Assembly (NCBI GenBank): GCA_022842245.1
Contig: JALHPZ010000001.1
Location: forward strand, 416,702-480,701
DNA from: Gemmataceae bacterium
GTDB taxonomy: Bacteria; Planctomycetota; Planctomycetia; Gemmatales; Gemmataceae
Length of the DNA stretch: 64,000 nucleotides
Direction of reading: 5' to 3'
A program made the position numbers and the translations under genes. Positions 32,006 to 40,557 of this stretch are shown here, one piece after another. How positions within the stretch are numbered: the first letter of the stretch is position 1; each line of letters begins with the position of its first letter. Under the pieces are notes generated by a model that did not search any database, was not told the DNA's origin, and saw only the letters and a list, made by a program, of their open reading frames with translations.

Positions 32006-33226
32006 TCACTTCACCCCCGCCTTCCGATACGTCCCGAAGTCGTTGAAGAACACGCGCTTCGCGATCCGGTACAGCACGTTCTTCTCCGGCACTTCCATCC
32101 CCGGCATGTACTGCGAGCCGTGGGCGGTCATCGCGCTCAGTTCGGCCATCGCGGTCTGGCGGGCGGTCACGTCCTTCGCGCCGTGGCGCTCGACCACGGC
32201 CTTCAAGAGGTCCGGCCGCTCCAGCACGATGCAGCCGCGCGTCGCCTCGGCGGCCGTGTCGCGGAAGTCTTTCAAATACGCGCTCTTCAAGAACTTGTCC
32301 TTCAAACTCCGGCCGTCCGTTTCCGACGAGTGGATCGACTCCTTCGAGAACTGCACGATCGGGCACGGCTCGATGTCGCCCCACGGGTTGATGTGGTGGC
32401 TGATCCCCGTCACGGCCGGGCAGAGCGCCTTCCCCTCGCCGTCGTAGTAGGCGTCCACGATCACGATCGGCTTCTTCGCGCGCATCTCGACGACGAACTG
32501 CCGGGCGCGCTTCGCCTGCTCCGGCGTCAGGCAGAGGTCCACGTTCGGGTTCGGCCCCATCGGGCGATAGACGTGGAACCAGGTGTACATCACGCCCATC
32601 TCGATCAGCCGATCGACCCACTTCTCGGTCAGCAGGTCGTCGATGTTCGTCTTGCAGAGGCTGGTGCAGACGCCGGTGAAGACCTTGTTCTTCAGGCAGT
32701 TCTGGATCCCCTGCATCGATTTCGAGAGGACGTCCTTGCGCCCGCGGCGCTCGTCGGAAATGATTTCACTTCCTTCGATGGAGATCAACGGCGTGATGTT
32801 GCCCAGCTCGCGCATCCGCTTCGCGCGTTCGTCGGTGATGAAGTGGCCGTTCGTGAAGATCTGGAAGTAGCACTCCGGGAACTCGGCGAGCATGTCCAGC
32901 AGGTGCGGGTGCATGAACGGCTCGCCGCCGACGATGCCGAAGAAGACGTTGCCCATCTGCTTGGCTTCGCGCACGAGCTTGCGGAAGGCGGGCGGGTCGA
33001 TGGTGTGCTGCTTGTGGGCGACGTCCACCCAGCAGCCCTGGCAGCGGAGGTTGCAGGAGTTGATGATGGAGACGTAGAGGAACGGGGGGAAGACTTCGCC
33101 GCGGCGCAGCCGCGACTTGTGGCGCAGCACCGAGAGGCCGCCCTTGACGCCCATGTTCCACGCGAGCTTCCAGAGCAGGCGCTTGTCGGCTTCGAGGAGC
33201 ATCCGCTTGGCCATCTTCAGCATCAT
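32006..33226 (-). CDS. Radical SAM protein with SPASM-like C-terminus
   Basis: 406 residues. The radical SAM cluster is CNLRCQGCW (Cys58, Cys62, Cys65, the C-x3-C-x2-C pattern). FFGIVGGEPFMHP carries the GGEP SAM-binding motif, and HPHLLDMLAEFPECYFQIFTNGH matches the usual barrel. A C-terminal cysteine region follows (ALCPAVTGISHHINPWGDIEPCPIVQFS, TRGCIV), as in SPASM/auxiliary-cluster proteins, with the NPWGD turn. Such proteins modify peptides or small molecules by radical chemistry. It stands alone without a precursor peptide gene nearby, so the substrate is open. The closest known types are HpnH-like and PqqE/anSME-like enzymes. Confidence 0.9.
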   Translation of the reverse strand: MMLKMAKRMLLEADKRLLWKLAWNMGVKGGLSVLRHKSRLRRGEVFPPFLYVSIINSCNLRCQGCWVDVAHKQHTIDPPAFRKLVREAKQMGNVFFGIVGGEPFMHPHLLDMLAEFPECYFQIFTNGHFITDERAKRMRELGNITPLISIEGSEIISDERRGRKDVLSKSMQGIQNCLKNKVFTGVCTSLCKTNIDDLLTEKWVDRLIEMGVMYTWFHVYRPMGPNPNVDLCLTPEQAKRARQFVVEMRAKKPIVIVDAYYDGEGKALCPAVTGISHHINPWGDIEPCPIVQFSKESIHSSETDGRSLKDKFLKSAYLKDFRDTAAEATRGCIVLERPDLLKAVVERHGAKDVTARQTAMAELSAMTAHGSQYMPGMEVPEKNVLYRIAKRVFFNDFGTYRKAGVK

Positions 33227-33404
33227 GGTGGTCGATCCGTGGGGGTGCTTACAATCTTACCGGAGAAATGAACGCCGTCGCGGGCCGAATGGCCGATATC
33301 CCCTTCAGGGTGCCGGCATCACCGAAATTGGCGGAAGCGTTACTGTGGAGTCGACAATTGATTTCACCAACTAATGTCACGCACACGCCGAAAGCGTCCT
33401 TACC

Positions 33405-33477
33405 GGCGAGCCGTGCTCCGTGAGGAGCCGGGTGACGTGGAGCCCATCACCCGGTTCCTCACGGATCACGGCTCGCC
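33405..33477. repeat. Long imperfect hairpin upstream of an ABC ATPase gene
   Basis: GGCGAGCCGTG pairs with CACGGCTCGCC, TCCGTGAGGA with TTCCTCACGGA, and CCGGGTGA with TCACCCGG, around a loop of about 11 bases. The stem is about 30 bp. It lies 32 bases upstream of a putative -10 box and 43 bases before ATG 33521. Confidence 0.8.
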
Positions 33478-33508
33478 AATCCGCTCCATCGCGACAGCTT
33501 GCGGCTCC

Positions 33509-33514
33509 TACAAT
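33509..33514 (+). promoter_or_regulatory. Putative -10 box (TACAAT) of a leaderless transcript
   Basis: TACAAT lies six bases before ATG 33521. The duplicated copy at 12046-12060 keeps the same box and spacing. No convincing -35 hexamer is seen at 16-19 bases. Confidence 0.45.
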
Positions 33515-33520
33515 TCCCGC

Positions 33521-34522
33521 ATGGATGCCCCCGCGATTCGCACCGTCGGACTCACGCGCACGTACCGCAAGCCCCGCAAGGGGTGGTTCCGCAAGCCCAA
33601 ACCCGACGACGCCAAGGAGTTCGTCGCCCTTGGCGGCGTCGATCTCGAAGTCCGGCCCGGCGAACTCTTCGGCCTGCTCGGCCCCAACGGCGCGGGCAAG
33701 ACCACGCTCATCAAGATCCTCACCACGCTCCTCGCCCCGACCGCCGGAACGGCGCAGGTCGACGGACTCGACGTGGTCGCGCAGGCGAAACAACTCCGGC
33801 CGCGAATCAACATGGTGTCGGGCGGCGAAACCAGCGGCTACGGCATCCTCAACGTCCGCGAGAACCTCTGGCTCTTCAGCCGCATTTACGGCGTCTCCAA
33901 TGACCTCGTCGCCAAACGCATCGACCGGATGCTCGACATCGTCGGCCTCACCGAGAAGGCGAATTCGCGGCTGAGCCACCTCTCCACCGGCCAGCGGCAG
34001 AAGATGAATTTCTGCCGCGGGTTCATCACCGATCCGAAGATCCTCTTCCTCGACGAGCCGACGCTCGGCCTGGACGTGACGGCGGCGCGCACCATCCGCG
34101 CGTTCATCAAGGACTGGATGAAGGAGAACCCCGCCCGCACGATGCTGCTGACCACGCACTACATGGCCGAGGCGGACGAACTCTGCGACCGCCTCGCGAT
34201 CATCGACCGGGGGAAACTGCTGGCGTGCGACACGCCGGCGAACCTGAAGCGGAGGGTGCAGGAACACCCGATCTTCGAGCTGATGCTCGCGCCGGGCAGC
34301 GATCAGACCGCGGACGTCGCGAGGCTGGCGGGCGTGCGGCAGGCGACGCGGACCGAAACTCCGACGAACGTGAACCTGAAGGTGATCCTCGATGGCGACG
34401 CGGCGATCGGCGGCGTGGTGCAGGCGGTGATTGCCGGCGGCGGGCATATCCAGACGCTGAAAAAGGTGGAGCCGACGCTGGAGGACGTGTTCATCGAACT
34501 CGTCGGTCACGGGATCGATTGA
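33521..34522 (+). CDS. ABC-2 type transporter ATPase
   Basis: 333 residues from ATG 33521. Walker A is GPNGAGKTT, the signature is LSTGQRQKMNFCRGF, Walker B is ILFLDEPTLGLD, and the H-loop is TTHYMAEADELCDR, a DrrA/NatA-like arrangement. The N-terminus carries a basic insertion (TYRKPRKGWFRKPKPDD) before the first strand. The C-terminal 90 residues form the usual accessory domain (EPTLEDVFIELVGH). The ATPase should pair with an ABC-2 permease, but none follows; the next genes are on the opposite strand. The 5' end has been copied to 11922-12060. Confidence 0.93.
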   Translation: MDAPAIRTVGLTRTYRKPRKGWFRKPKPDDAKEFVALGGVDLEVRPGELFGLLGPNGAGKTTLIKILTTLLAPTAGTAQVDGLDVVAQAKQLRPRINMVSGGETSGYGILNVRENLWLFSRIYGVSNDLVAKRIDRMLDIVGLTEKANSRLSHLSTGQRQKMNFCRGFITDPKILFLDEPTLGLDVTAARTIRAFIKDWMKENPARTMLLTTHYMAEADELCDRLAIIDRGKLLACDTPANLKRRVQEHPIFELMLAPGSDQTADVARLAGVRQATRTETPTNVNLKVILDGDAAIGGVVQAVIAGGGHIQTLKKVEPTLEDVFIELVGHGID

Positions 34523-34573
34523 TCGTCGTGCGGGAGTACGATTGTCTGATTCGACGCGAATCGTTGTCGGTCC

Positions 34574-34640
34574 AGAGTGGGTCCGGAAATCTGGAGTGGG
34601 TCCGCCGGGGGGTGGCGCGGAGGCGGCGGACCCACTCGGG
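34574..34640. repeat. GTGGGTCCGCCG hairpin repeat, copy 2 (inverted)
   Basis: This is the reverse complement of 29616-29687 with few differences: GAGTGGGTCCGGAAAT, then GTGGGTCCGCC, ending in GGCGGACCCACTC. The two copies lie in opposite orientation about 5 kb apart, each just after an ABC ATPase gene. Confidence 0.85.
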
Positions 34641-34642
34641 GG

Positions 34643-34810
34643 TCACTTCTCCGATTCCTTCTTCACGTACTCCTTGAATGCGCCCATGTTGTAGGAGATG
34701 AACATGAACGCCGCGTGCAACGCCTGGTAGGTCTCGTCTTCCGGGTCGTCGGCGTAGTCCTTGCGTAGGGCGTAGAGCCGGGCGAGCAACTGGTCGGCGG
34801 TCAACGTCAT
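34643..34810 (-). CDS. 55-residue protein coupled to the kinase gene
   Basis: Begins MTLTADQLLARLYALRKDY and ends in YVKKESEK. The ATG (34808-34810) overlaps the stop of the kinase gene in an ATGA arrangement, a strong sign of translational coupling. The protein is predicted helical and acidic in the middle (DDPEDETYQALHAAF), with no signal peptide or membrane segment. No family recognised. It may be a substrate or regulator of the kinase, which is inference from position. Confidence 0.72.
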   Translation of the reverse strand: MTLTADQLLARLYALRKDYADDPEDETYQALHAAFMFISYNMGAFKEYVKKESEK

Positions 34811-37326
34811 CGGGGGTCTCCGTTCGGCTTCGGGTTCGCCATTTCCTTCTCGATGCGGCGGATCACCTGTTGGAAGGCGGTATTCAGTTTCGGGTCCAGT
34901 CGGAGCGCGGCGAAGGCGTGATCGCGGTTCAGCCGTTCGAGTTTGACGAATCCGAGATCGGCGGCCTTGTTCAGCCGGTCGATCGCGAGGATGAACTGCT
35001 CCTCCCGTTCGAAGGCGTTCGTGCCGTCGCCGCTGGTCGACTGGCCGTGGAGCGCCAGCGAGGCGGCCCAGTTGTAGTAATCGTCGGTCTTCGCCTTCTT
35101 CTCGCGGTCGAGTTTCCGGTAGGCCGATTCCGCTCCCGTGAGGAGTTCGTGGATTTGCGTTCGCGGCGAGGGGCGGTAGGTCGCGCGGGACCAGACGAGC
35201 AGGTAGCGGGCCTCCGCCAGCCGCCAGCGCGCCCGTCCCGATTCCACGCCGGGTTCATCGCCCGCTCCGACCCGATTCAACTCGTCGTACTCGGCCCGCG
35301 TCGCGTCGAGCAGCGCCCGGGCTTCGTCGAAGCGGTCGTGGATCTTGACCCCGGGCGCGTCCGGCAGGTCCAGCAGCAATTCGACCAGCCCCACCATCGT
35401 TTCCGTTCGCTCCGTCCGGTGTCGGCGGGGCAGGACTTTCAAGTGTGGAAAATGCTGGCGGTAATACTCGACACGGCTTCGGCGGCGGCGCAGGGCCTCG
35501 TCGAGTTGGGCGGCCCCCTGCCATTCGGCCAGTTCGGCGAAGTTGCCGTCGTCGCGGGCGTGGTAGAGTTTGTCCTCGTCCTTGCCGCTCTGTGCGAGTT
35601 GGGCGCGCAAAGCGCGGGCGGCCTCGTAGGAGGCTTTCGCCCCGGCGATCAAGTGCGTGCGAGTTTGTGCATCGCCGAGGTAGCCGTGGCTGCGCGCCAG
35701 GTCGCGCAGGTACGGACGATATTCCGGATGTTCGGGCGGCAGGTCCGCGGCGATGCGGAGATCGCGGCCCTTCTCGTAGTTGCGGATCGCGTCGTCCCAG
35801 TGGTCCTGCTCCGCGTGGAAGTACCCTTCGACGTGGTACAACTCGGCGAGTTTCAGCTTGTGGGGCGTCTCATCGCCGCCAAGGACGCGATGGGCCTCCT
35901 CCAGCGCCTTCCGGGCTTCGAAGTATTCCCGGCGATCGACGAGCAATTCCGCCTGCGAGGTCCAGGCGGTCGCGGCGACGAGATCGCGTTCGGCTTGCAA
36001 CGCCTCCCGATCGACGACGCCGGCATCCGCGAGGATCGAATCGAACCGGGCCGCAGCGGCCTTGAGGTGCTTGATGCGGTCGTCGTCGCTGGCGGCGTCG
36101 GCGGCGAGCCGCAGTTCCTTGCGGGCGTCTTCGCGGGGCGCGGCGTACTGCCGATAGCCGAGCGTGCCGACGGTCGCGAGCAGGGCGAGGAACCCGCCGG
36201 CGATGGCGAGGTGCTTCCAGTGCCGGCGGATCCAGCGCGGGCGCAGGTAGCGGTCGAGTTCCTCCTCGAGTTCCTCCGCCGTAGCGAATCGCTTGTCCGG
36301 GCTTTTCTCAAGGCACTTGAGACAGATTTGTTCGAGCCGGGCCGGGACGCGCGGGTTCGTCTTGCGGATCGGCTCGGGCGGGGTCTTTTCGTTCTTGACC
36401 TGCCAGAGGACTTCGTCGCGCGTCTTGCCGTTGTAGGGGGCCTTGCCGGTGAGCAGTTCGTAGAGGATGGCGCCGAGGCCGTAGACGTCCGACCGGGCAT
36501 CGACACGGTCGAAGGCGCCGTCGGCCTGTTCGGGGGGCATGTAGCTGGGCGTGCCGAAGGCGCCGCATCGGCCGGCGCGGCCGTCCTGCGTTTCGGCGAG
36601 CATCTTGGCGAGGCCGAAGTCGGTGATCTTCGGCGTGCCGTCGGTGCCGAGGAGGATGTTCTTGGGCTTCAGGTCGCAATGGAAGGTGCCGCGGGCGTGC
36701 GCGAGGCCAATCGCTTTCGCCAGCCGGCGCACGATGTTGGCCGCCTCCGAGGGAGGGTAGGGGCCCCGCTTCTTGATCTCGTCGCCGAGGTCGCCCGTTT
36801 CGAGCGCCATGACGAAATACAGCTGATCGTGGAACTTCCCCTTGGCCCGGCAGACTCCGGCATAGTGGACCTTGGCGATGTTGGTGTGTTCCAACTCGGC
36901 CTGGGTCCGCATCTCGGTGATGAACTGCCGCCGGGACTCGCGGGAATCGAGCCGGGCGTCGAGCATCTTGAGGGCCTGCTCGAAATTGAAGAACGGATTG
37001 CGGACGCGGAAGACGTTGCCCATGCCGCCGCGGCCCAGCAGGCCGATCACCTGATACTCGCCGATGAATTCGGGGCAGGTGACCGGTCCGCGGTCGGACT
37101 CGAAGGAGAGTTCGCGGCTGATGCCGGTGCTGCTCTGGCTGCCGGACCGGGATTCCGGCTCGTATTCGGGGATCCCGCCGGAGGGTTCGTATTGCATTCC
37201 GGTCACGGTGACGCCACCGAGCGAGAGCGCATAGCGGGGCACATCGGAGAGCGGGGGCTTCTCCGGCGTCGCGCCGTTTGCCGAACCGTTCGCCGAGCCG
37301 TTGACGGAATCGCCGGGGTGGGCCAT
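34807..37326 (-). CDS. Ser/Thr protein kinase with membrane helix and TPR-like C-terminal region
   Basis: 839 residues. A low-complexity N-terminus (repeated NGSA) is followed by a kinase domain at about 88-365: glycine loop LGRGGMGNV, ALKML lysine, catalytic loop HCDLKPKNIL, activation DFGLAK, and APE-like PPEQADG. The catalytic arginine of HRD is Cys here, so regulation may differ from RD kinases. One membrane helix follows (about 375-395, HLAIAGGFLALLATVGTLGY). About 400-820 is all-helical with TPR-like pairs (AELYHVEGYFHAEQDHWDDAIRNYEKG). The kinase should be cytoplasmic and the helical part external. A 55-residue gene is coupled downstream. Confidence 0.92.
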   Translation of the reverse strand: MAHPGDSVNGSANGSANGATPEKPPLSDVPRYALSLGGVTVTGMQYEPSGGIPEYEPESRSGSQSSTGISRELSFESDRGPVTCPEFIGEYQVIGLLGRGGMGNVFRVRNPFFNFEQALKMLDARLDSRESRRQFITEMRTQAELEHTNIAKVHYAGVCRAKGKFHDQLYFVMALETGDLGDEIKKRGPYPPSEAANIVRRLAKAIGLAHARGTFHCDLKPKNILLGTDGTPKITDFGLAKMLAETQDGRAGRCGAFGTPSYMPPEQADGAFDRVDARSDVYGLGAILYELLTGKAPYNGKTRDEVLWQVKNEKTPPEPIRKTNPRVPARLEQICLKCLEKSPDKRFATAEELEEELDRYLRPRWIRRHWKHLAIAGGFLALLATVGTLGYRQYAAPREDARKELRLAADAASDDDRIKHLKAAAARFDSILADAGVVDREALQAERDLVAATAWTSQAELLVDRREYFEARKALEEAHRVLGGDETPHKLKLAELYHVEGYFHAEQDHWDDAIRNYEKGRDLRIAADLPPEHPEYRPYLRDLARSHGYLGDAQTRTHLIAGAKASYEAARALRAQLAQSGKDEDKLYHARDDGNFAELAEWQGAAQLDEALRRRRSRVEYYRQHFPHLKVLPRRHRTERTETMVGLVELLLDLPDAPGVKIHDRFDEARALLDATRAEYDELNRVGAGDEPGVESGRARWRLAEARYLLVWSRATYRPSPRTQIHELLTGAESAYRKLDREKKAKTDDYYNWAASLALHGQSTSGDGTNAFEREEQFILAIDRLNKAADLGFVKLERLNRDHAFAALRLDPKLNTAFQQVIRRIEKEMANPKPNGDPR

Positions 37327-37451
37327 GGAGTCGTTACCGCGTGACCGCGAATGTTTGTGATCTTAGTCGTTTTCGAATGGATGGTAGCACAGGCTGGGCG
37401 AGATTCCAGCTGTCGGACCAATATCGGGCCGATATGATCGGTCCGTCCGCC

Positions 37452-37481
37452 TTGACACCGCGAATGCACGGGTGCTAGAAC
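37452..37481 (+). promoter_or_regulatory. Sigma-70-like promoter, leaderless start
   Basis: A consensus -35 TTGACA (37452-37457), an 18-base spacer and a -10 TAGAAC (37476-37481) end six bases before ATG 37488. Transcription would begin at or near the start codon. This is the best complete promoter seen in the window. Confidence 0.65.
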
Positions 37482-37487
37482 CGGGCC

Positions 37488-38891
37488 ATGATCGCACGGT
37501 CGAGCGAACCCCTCCGCGCCTGGTTCCAGGGCTGGGACCTGATCGCGACGGCGCTGGCATGGCTGGCGGCGGACTTCGTCCGCCTCCGTTCGGGCTGGGT
37601 GCCAATCACGGCGCCGGACGCGCCGCCGTTCGAGCAATGCCTCGGCCAGTTACCGCTGGTATTGCTATTGGGCGTGGTCGCCTTCCGCGTATCGCAGATG
37701 TACGACGTGACCCGGCTGTCGCGTTTCCGCGAGGAGCTTTACCACGTCCTGAAGGGCGTCGCACTTCTCTCCCTTCTGGCCGTCGCGATCACGTTCGCGA
37801 TGCAGTCGCCATACCGCCCGCGAATGGTCTTCGCGTTGTTCGTTCCGTTCGCGATCATCGGCATCGTGCTGGCCCGCCGGCTGTCGTGGTTCGCGCTCGG
37901 CCGGCTGCGCGCTCGCGGGTACAACCAGAGCCATGCGATCATCGTCGGCACCGGCCGACTGGCCCGCACCACCGCCCGCACCCTCGATTCCGCCGCCTGG
38001 ATGGGCATCCAGACCGTCGGCTACGTTGACGACGAACCCGGACGGCGCATCGGCGAAGTGCCGGTCGTCGGCTCCATCGCCGACCTGCCGCGGCTTGTCG
38101 CGGAGCACCATGTCGAACATGTCTTCATTGCCCTGCCGATGAACCGCTATGCCGAGGTCCGGCAGGTCTTCGATCTCCTTTCGCAGACCACGCTCGAGAT
38201 CCGTCTGGTCGCCGATGCGCCGGCGATGTCCGCCCTCTCTCTGACCACGACGAATCTCCACGGCATGACGGTGATCGGCCTTCGCGAAAACCGCCACTTC
38301 GGCGCGAACGTCGCCATCAAACGCGCGATGGACGTGGTCCTCTCGCTCGTCGGGCTGATCGTACTTTCGCCACTGCTCGTCCTGATCGCGATCCTCGTCA
38401 AGCTCTCCAGCAAGGGGCCGGTGTTCTACCGGCAAGAGCGTTGCTCGTTGGACGGGCAGCCGTTCGGGATGCTGAAATTCCGCTCGATGCGAACGGATGC
38501 GGAGGCGAAGACGGGCGCGGTCTGGACGTCGAAGAACGACCCTCGCTGTACGCGGATCGGCGCGTTCCTTCGCAAGACGAATCTGGACGAACTGCCGCAA
38601 CTCTTCAACGTCTTACGCGGGGATATGAGCCTGGTTGGCCCGCGACCGGAGCGGCCGGTGTTCGTCGATCAGTTCAAAAAGACGATCCCGAACTATATGG
38701 CCCGCCATTCCGTGAAAGCGGGGCTGACCGGCTGGGCGCAAGTGAACGGCTGGCGTGGCAATTCCTCCCTGCGGCGTCGCATCCAGTTCGACCTTTACTA
38801 CATCACGCACTGGAACCCATTCTTCGATTTGCGAATCATGTTCCTGACCGTGTTGACGATGGTCTTCAAACGCCAGACTCACGCGTATTGA
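37488..38891 (+). CDS. Exopolysaccharide polyprenyl glycosylphosphotransferase (WcaJ/EpsE-type)
   Basis: 467 residues. Transfers a sugar phosphate to undecaprenyl phosphate, the first step of exopolysaccharide or capsule assembly at the inner membrane. Several N-terminal membrane helices (about 12-130, e.g. LPLVLLLGVVAFRV, VALLSLLAVAITF) are followed by a nucleotide-binding CoA-like region (AIIVGTGRLARTTARTL, about 148). The sugar-transferase domain follows from about 275: KRAMDVVLSLVGLIVLSPLL, GPVFYRQERCSLDGQPFGMLKFRSM, KTNLDELPQLFNVLRGDMSLVGPRPE and GLTGWAQVNG. All conserved motifs are present. It stands alone; other polysaccharide genes are not in the window. Confidence 0.95.
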   Translation: MIARSSEPLRAWFQGWDLIATALAWLAADFVRLRSGWVPITAPDAPPFEQCLGQLPLVLLLGVVAFRVSQMYDVTRLSRFREELYHVLKGVALLSLLAVAITFAMQSPYRPRMVFALFVPFAIIGIVLARRLSWFALGRLRARGYNQSHAIIVGTGRLARTTARTLDSAAWMGIQTVGYVDDEPGRRIGEVPVVGSIADLPRLVAEHHVEHVFIALPMNRYAEVRQVFDLLSQTTLEIRLVADAPAMSALSLTTTNLHGMTVIGLRENRHFGANVAIKRAMDVVLSLVGLIVLSPLLVLIAILVKLSSKGPVFYRQERCSLDGQPFGMLKFRSMRTDAEAKTGAVWTSKNDPRCTRIGAFLRKTNLDELPQLFNVLRGDMSLVGPRPERPVFVDQFKKTIPNYMARHSVKAGLTGWAQVNGWRGNSSLRRRIQFDLYYITHWNPFFDLRIMFLTVLTMVFKRQTHAY

Positions 38892-38896
38892 ATGGG

Positions 38897-39895
38897 TCAT
38901 ACGACAGGATCGATCTTTTCCGGACCGAAGCGACAGCCGTCGGCGATCGGGTGGCCGCGCAGGAATTCCTCGGCCGTCATCCGCTTCTTCCCGGCGGGCT
39001 GGAGTTCGAGGACTTCAATTGCTTGACTTTCTCGAAGGCAGACAAAGAGTCTCGATCCTTCGAGCTTGAAAACACAGCCGTACTTTTCGCTCGACCAGGG
39101 TTTCTCGAGTCGGAAGATTCGAATTTCGCCGAATCGATTCACGATCACCCGCAGCGACTCCTTGCCCGGCCGGTGGAAGAACGTGTACGCTGTCGGGAAA
39201 GGTTGCATCGCGCGGACGTGGCGGGCGATCTCCTCGGCCGGCTTCGACCAGTCGATCAGGCCCATCTCCTTCGTCAGTTTCGGGGCCTTCGTCACGAGCG
39301 CGGGGTTCTGCTTCGCTCCCGTCACCGGGCCGAGCTTCATCCGTTGCACCACGTCGAGGCAGAGCTTGGCTCCCAACGGAGCGAGTCGGGCTTCGAGTTC
39401 GCCGGCGGTTTCGGTCGGGAGGATGTCGAGTGCCTCCTGTGCGAGCATGTCGCCGGAATCGAGGCCGGGGGTGATGCGGATGATCGTGACGCCGGTGCGC
39501 GATTCGCCTTTTAGGATCGCGTAGGCGACCGGAGCGGCGCCGCGGTATTTCGGCAGCAGCGAGGCGTGGACGTTGATCATGCCGTGCGGCGGCGTGGCGA
39601 TGACGTCCGGCTTCAGGATTTGACCGTAGGCCGCGACCACGACGATGTCCGGCGCGAAGGCCTTCAGTTGCGACAAGCCTTCGGGAGTGTTGATGCTCGC
39701 CGGCTGGATGACGGGAATGCCGGCCTCGGCCGCGATCGCCGCCATGCCTTTGCCGGTCTGCCGCGACGCCCCGGTTTTGCGGCCGACCTCGCGCTCCGGC
39801 TGCGTGACGAGGCCGACAATGGTCTCCTTTGCCGCAATCAGCGCCTCGAACGTCGGCTCCGCGAACGTGCCGGTCCCCATCATGACGATGCGCAT
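38897..39895 (-). CDS. Methionyl-tRNA formyltransferase
   Basis: 332 residues. Formylates Met-tRNA(fMet) for translation initiation. The catalytic region is intact: MINVHASLLPKYRGAAP (Asn and His of the active site) and GLDSGDML (Asp). The N-terminal MGTGTFAEPTFEALI is the usual start. The C-terminal tRNA-binding domain begins around WSKPAEEIARHVRAMQPFPTAY. Its ATG overlaps the stop of the deformylase gene by one base (TAATG), the conserved def-fmt pair. It is convergent with the sugar transferase gene, only five bases apart. Confidence 0.97.
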   Translation of the reverse strand: MRIVMMGTGTFAEPTFEALIAAKETIVGLVTQPEREVGRKTGASRQTGKGMAAIAAEAGIPVIQPASINTPEGLSQLKAFAPDIVVVAAYGQILKPDVIATPPHGMINVHASLLPKYRGAAPVAYAILKGESRTGVTIIRITPGLDSGDMLAQEALDILPTETAGELEARLAPLGAKLCLDVVQRMKLGPVTGAKQNPALVTKAPKLTKEMGLIDWSKPAEEIARHVRAMQPFPTAYTFFHRPGKESLRVIVNRFGEIRIFRLEKPWSSEKYGCVFKLEGSRLFVCLRESQAIEVLELQPAGKKRMTAEEFLRGHPIADGCRFGPEKIDPVV

Positions 39896-40446
39896 TACAG
39901 CTTCGGCTCCATGTCCGGGGGCAGCAGGCCGCGCTTCTTGTCGTCGTCGAACTCAACCATCAGGTTCTGGATATCGTTGCGGCTGCCGTAGCGTTGGAGC
40001 GGGCCCATCTTGTCGATGAAGAGCACGCCGTTGAGGTGGTCGATCTCGTGCTGCCAGATGCGGGCGGCGAGTTCGGAGCAGACCATTTCGTTCGCGCGGC
40101 CGTCGAGGTCGTAGTACTGCACCTTGACCGTCTTCGCGCGGCGAATGTCCTGATAGAGGCCGGGGAAGCTCAGACACCCCTCGCGATCCTTTTCGGTCCC
40201 CTTCGTTTCAAGGATCACGGGATTGATGGCGACGACCTCCATGTCCTTCCGCTCGGCTTCGCCTTCGAAGTTCATCACGATCATGCGGTAGTCGAGCGTG
40301 ACCTGCGGCGCGGCAAGGCCGAGACCTTCGCGCTGGTACATGAGGTCCAGCATGGCACCCGCGGCGAGGCGCACGTCCTTGTCGATGCTCGTCACCGGCT
40401 TGCACATCGCCCGCAGCGCGGGGTGGGGGTAGTTCACGATCTTCAT
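39895..40446 (-). CDS. Peptide deformylase
   Basis: 183 residues. Removes the N-formyl group from nascent proteins. The three metal-site motifs are complete: GLGLAAPQ (41-48), EGCLSFP (about 100) and HEIDHLNG (about 140), giving Cys and two His ligands with the catalytic Glu. First gene of the def-fmt operon. A TATAAT -10 box lies about 33 bases upstream. Confidence 0.97.
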   Translation of the reverse strand: MKIVNYPHPALRAMCKPVTSIDKDVRLAAGAMLDLMYQREGLGLAAPQVTLDYRMIVMNFEGEAERKDMEVVAINPVILETKGTEKDREGCLSFPGLYQDIRRAKTVKVQYYDLDGRANEMVCSELAARIWQHEIDHLNGVLFIDKMGPLQRYGSRNDIQNLMVEFDDDKKRGLLPPDMEPKL

Positions 40447-40478
40447 CGGCGGTTCCGGTACCGGGAATCGGAGTGATG

Positions 40479-40484
40479 ATTATA
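40479..40484 (-). promoter_or_regulatory. -10 box (TATAAT) of the def-fmt operon
   Basis: Perfect TATAAT on the minus strand within GCTATAATC, about 33 bases before the def ATG. No consensus -35 is seen at the usual distance. Confidence 0.5.
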
Positions 40485-40557
40485 GCGTTCGGCGGAAAAT
40501 CGTGGCCGCGGACGGTCCGGCGCGTCACATTAGCGGCATCCCGCCGGAGGTTTCCCG

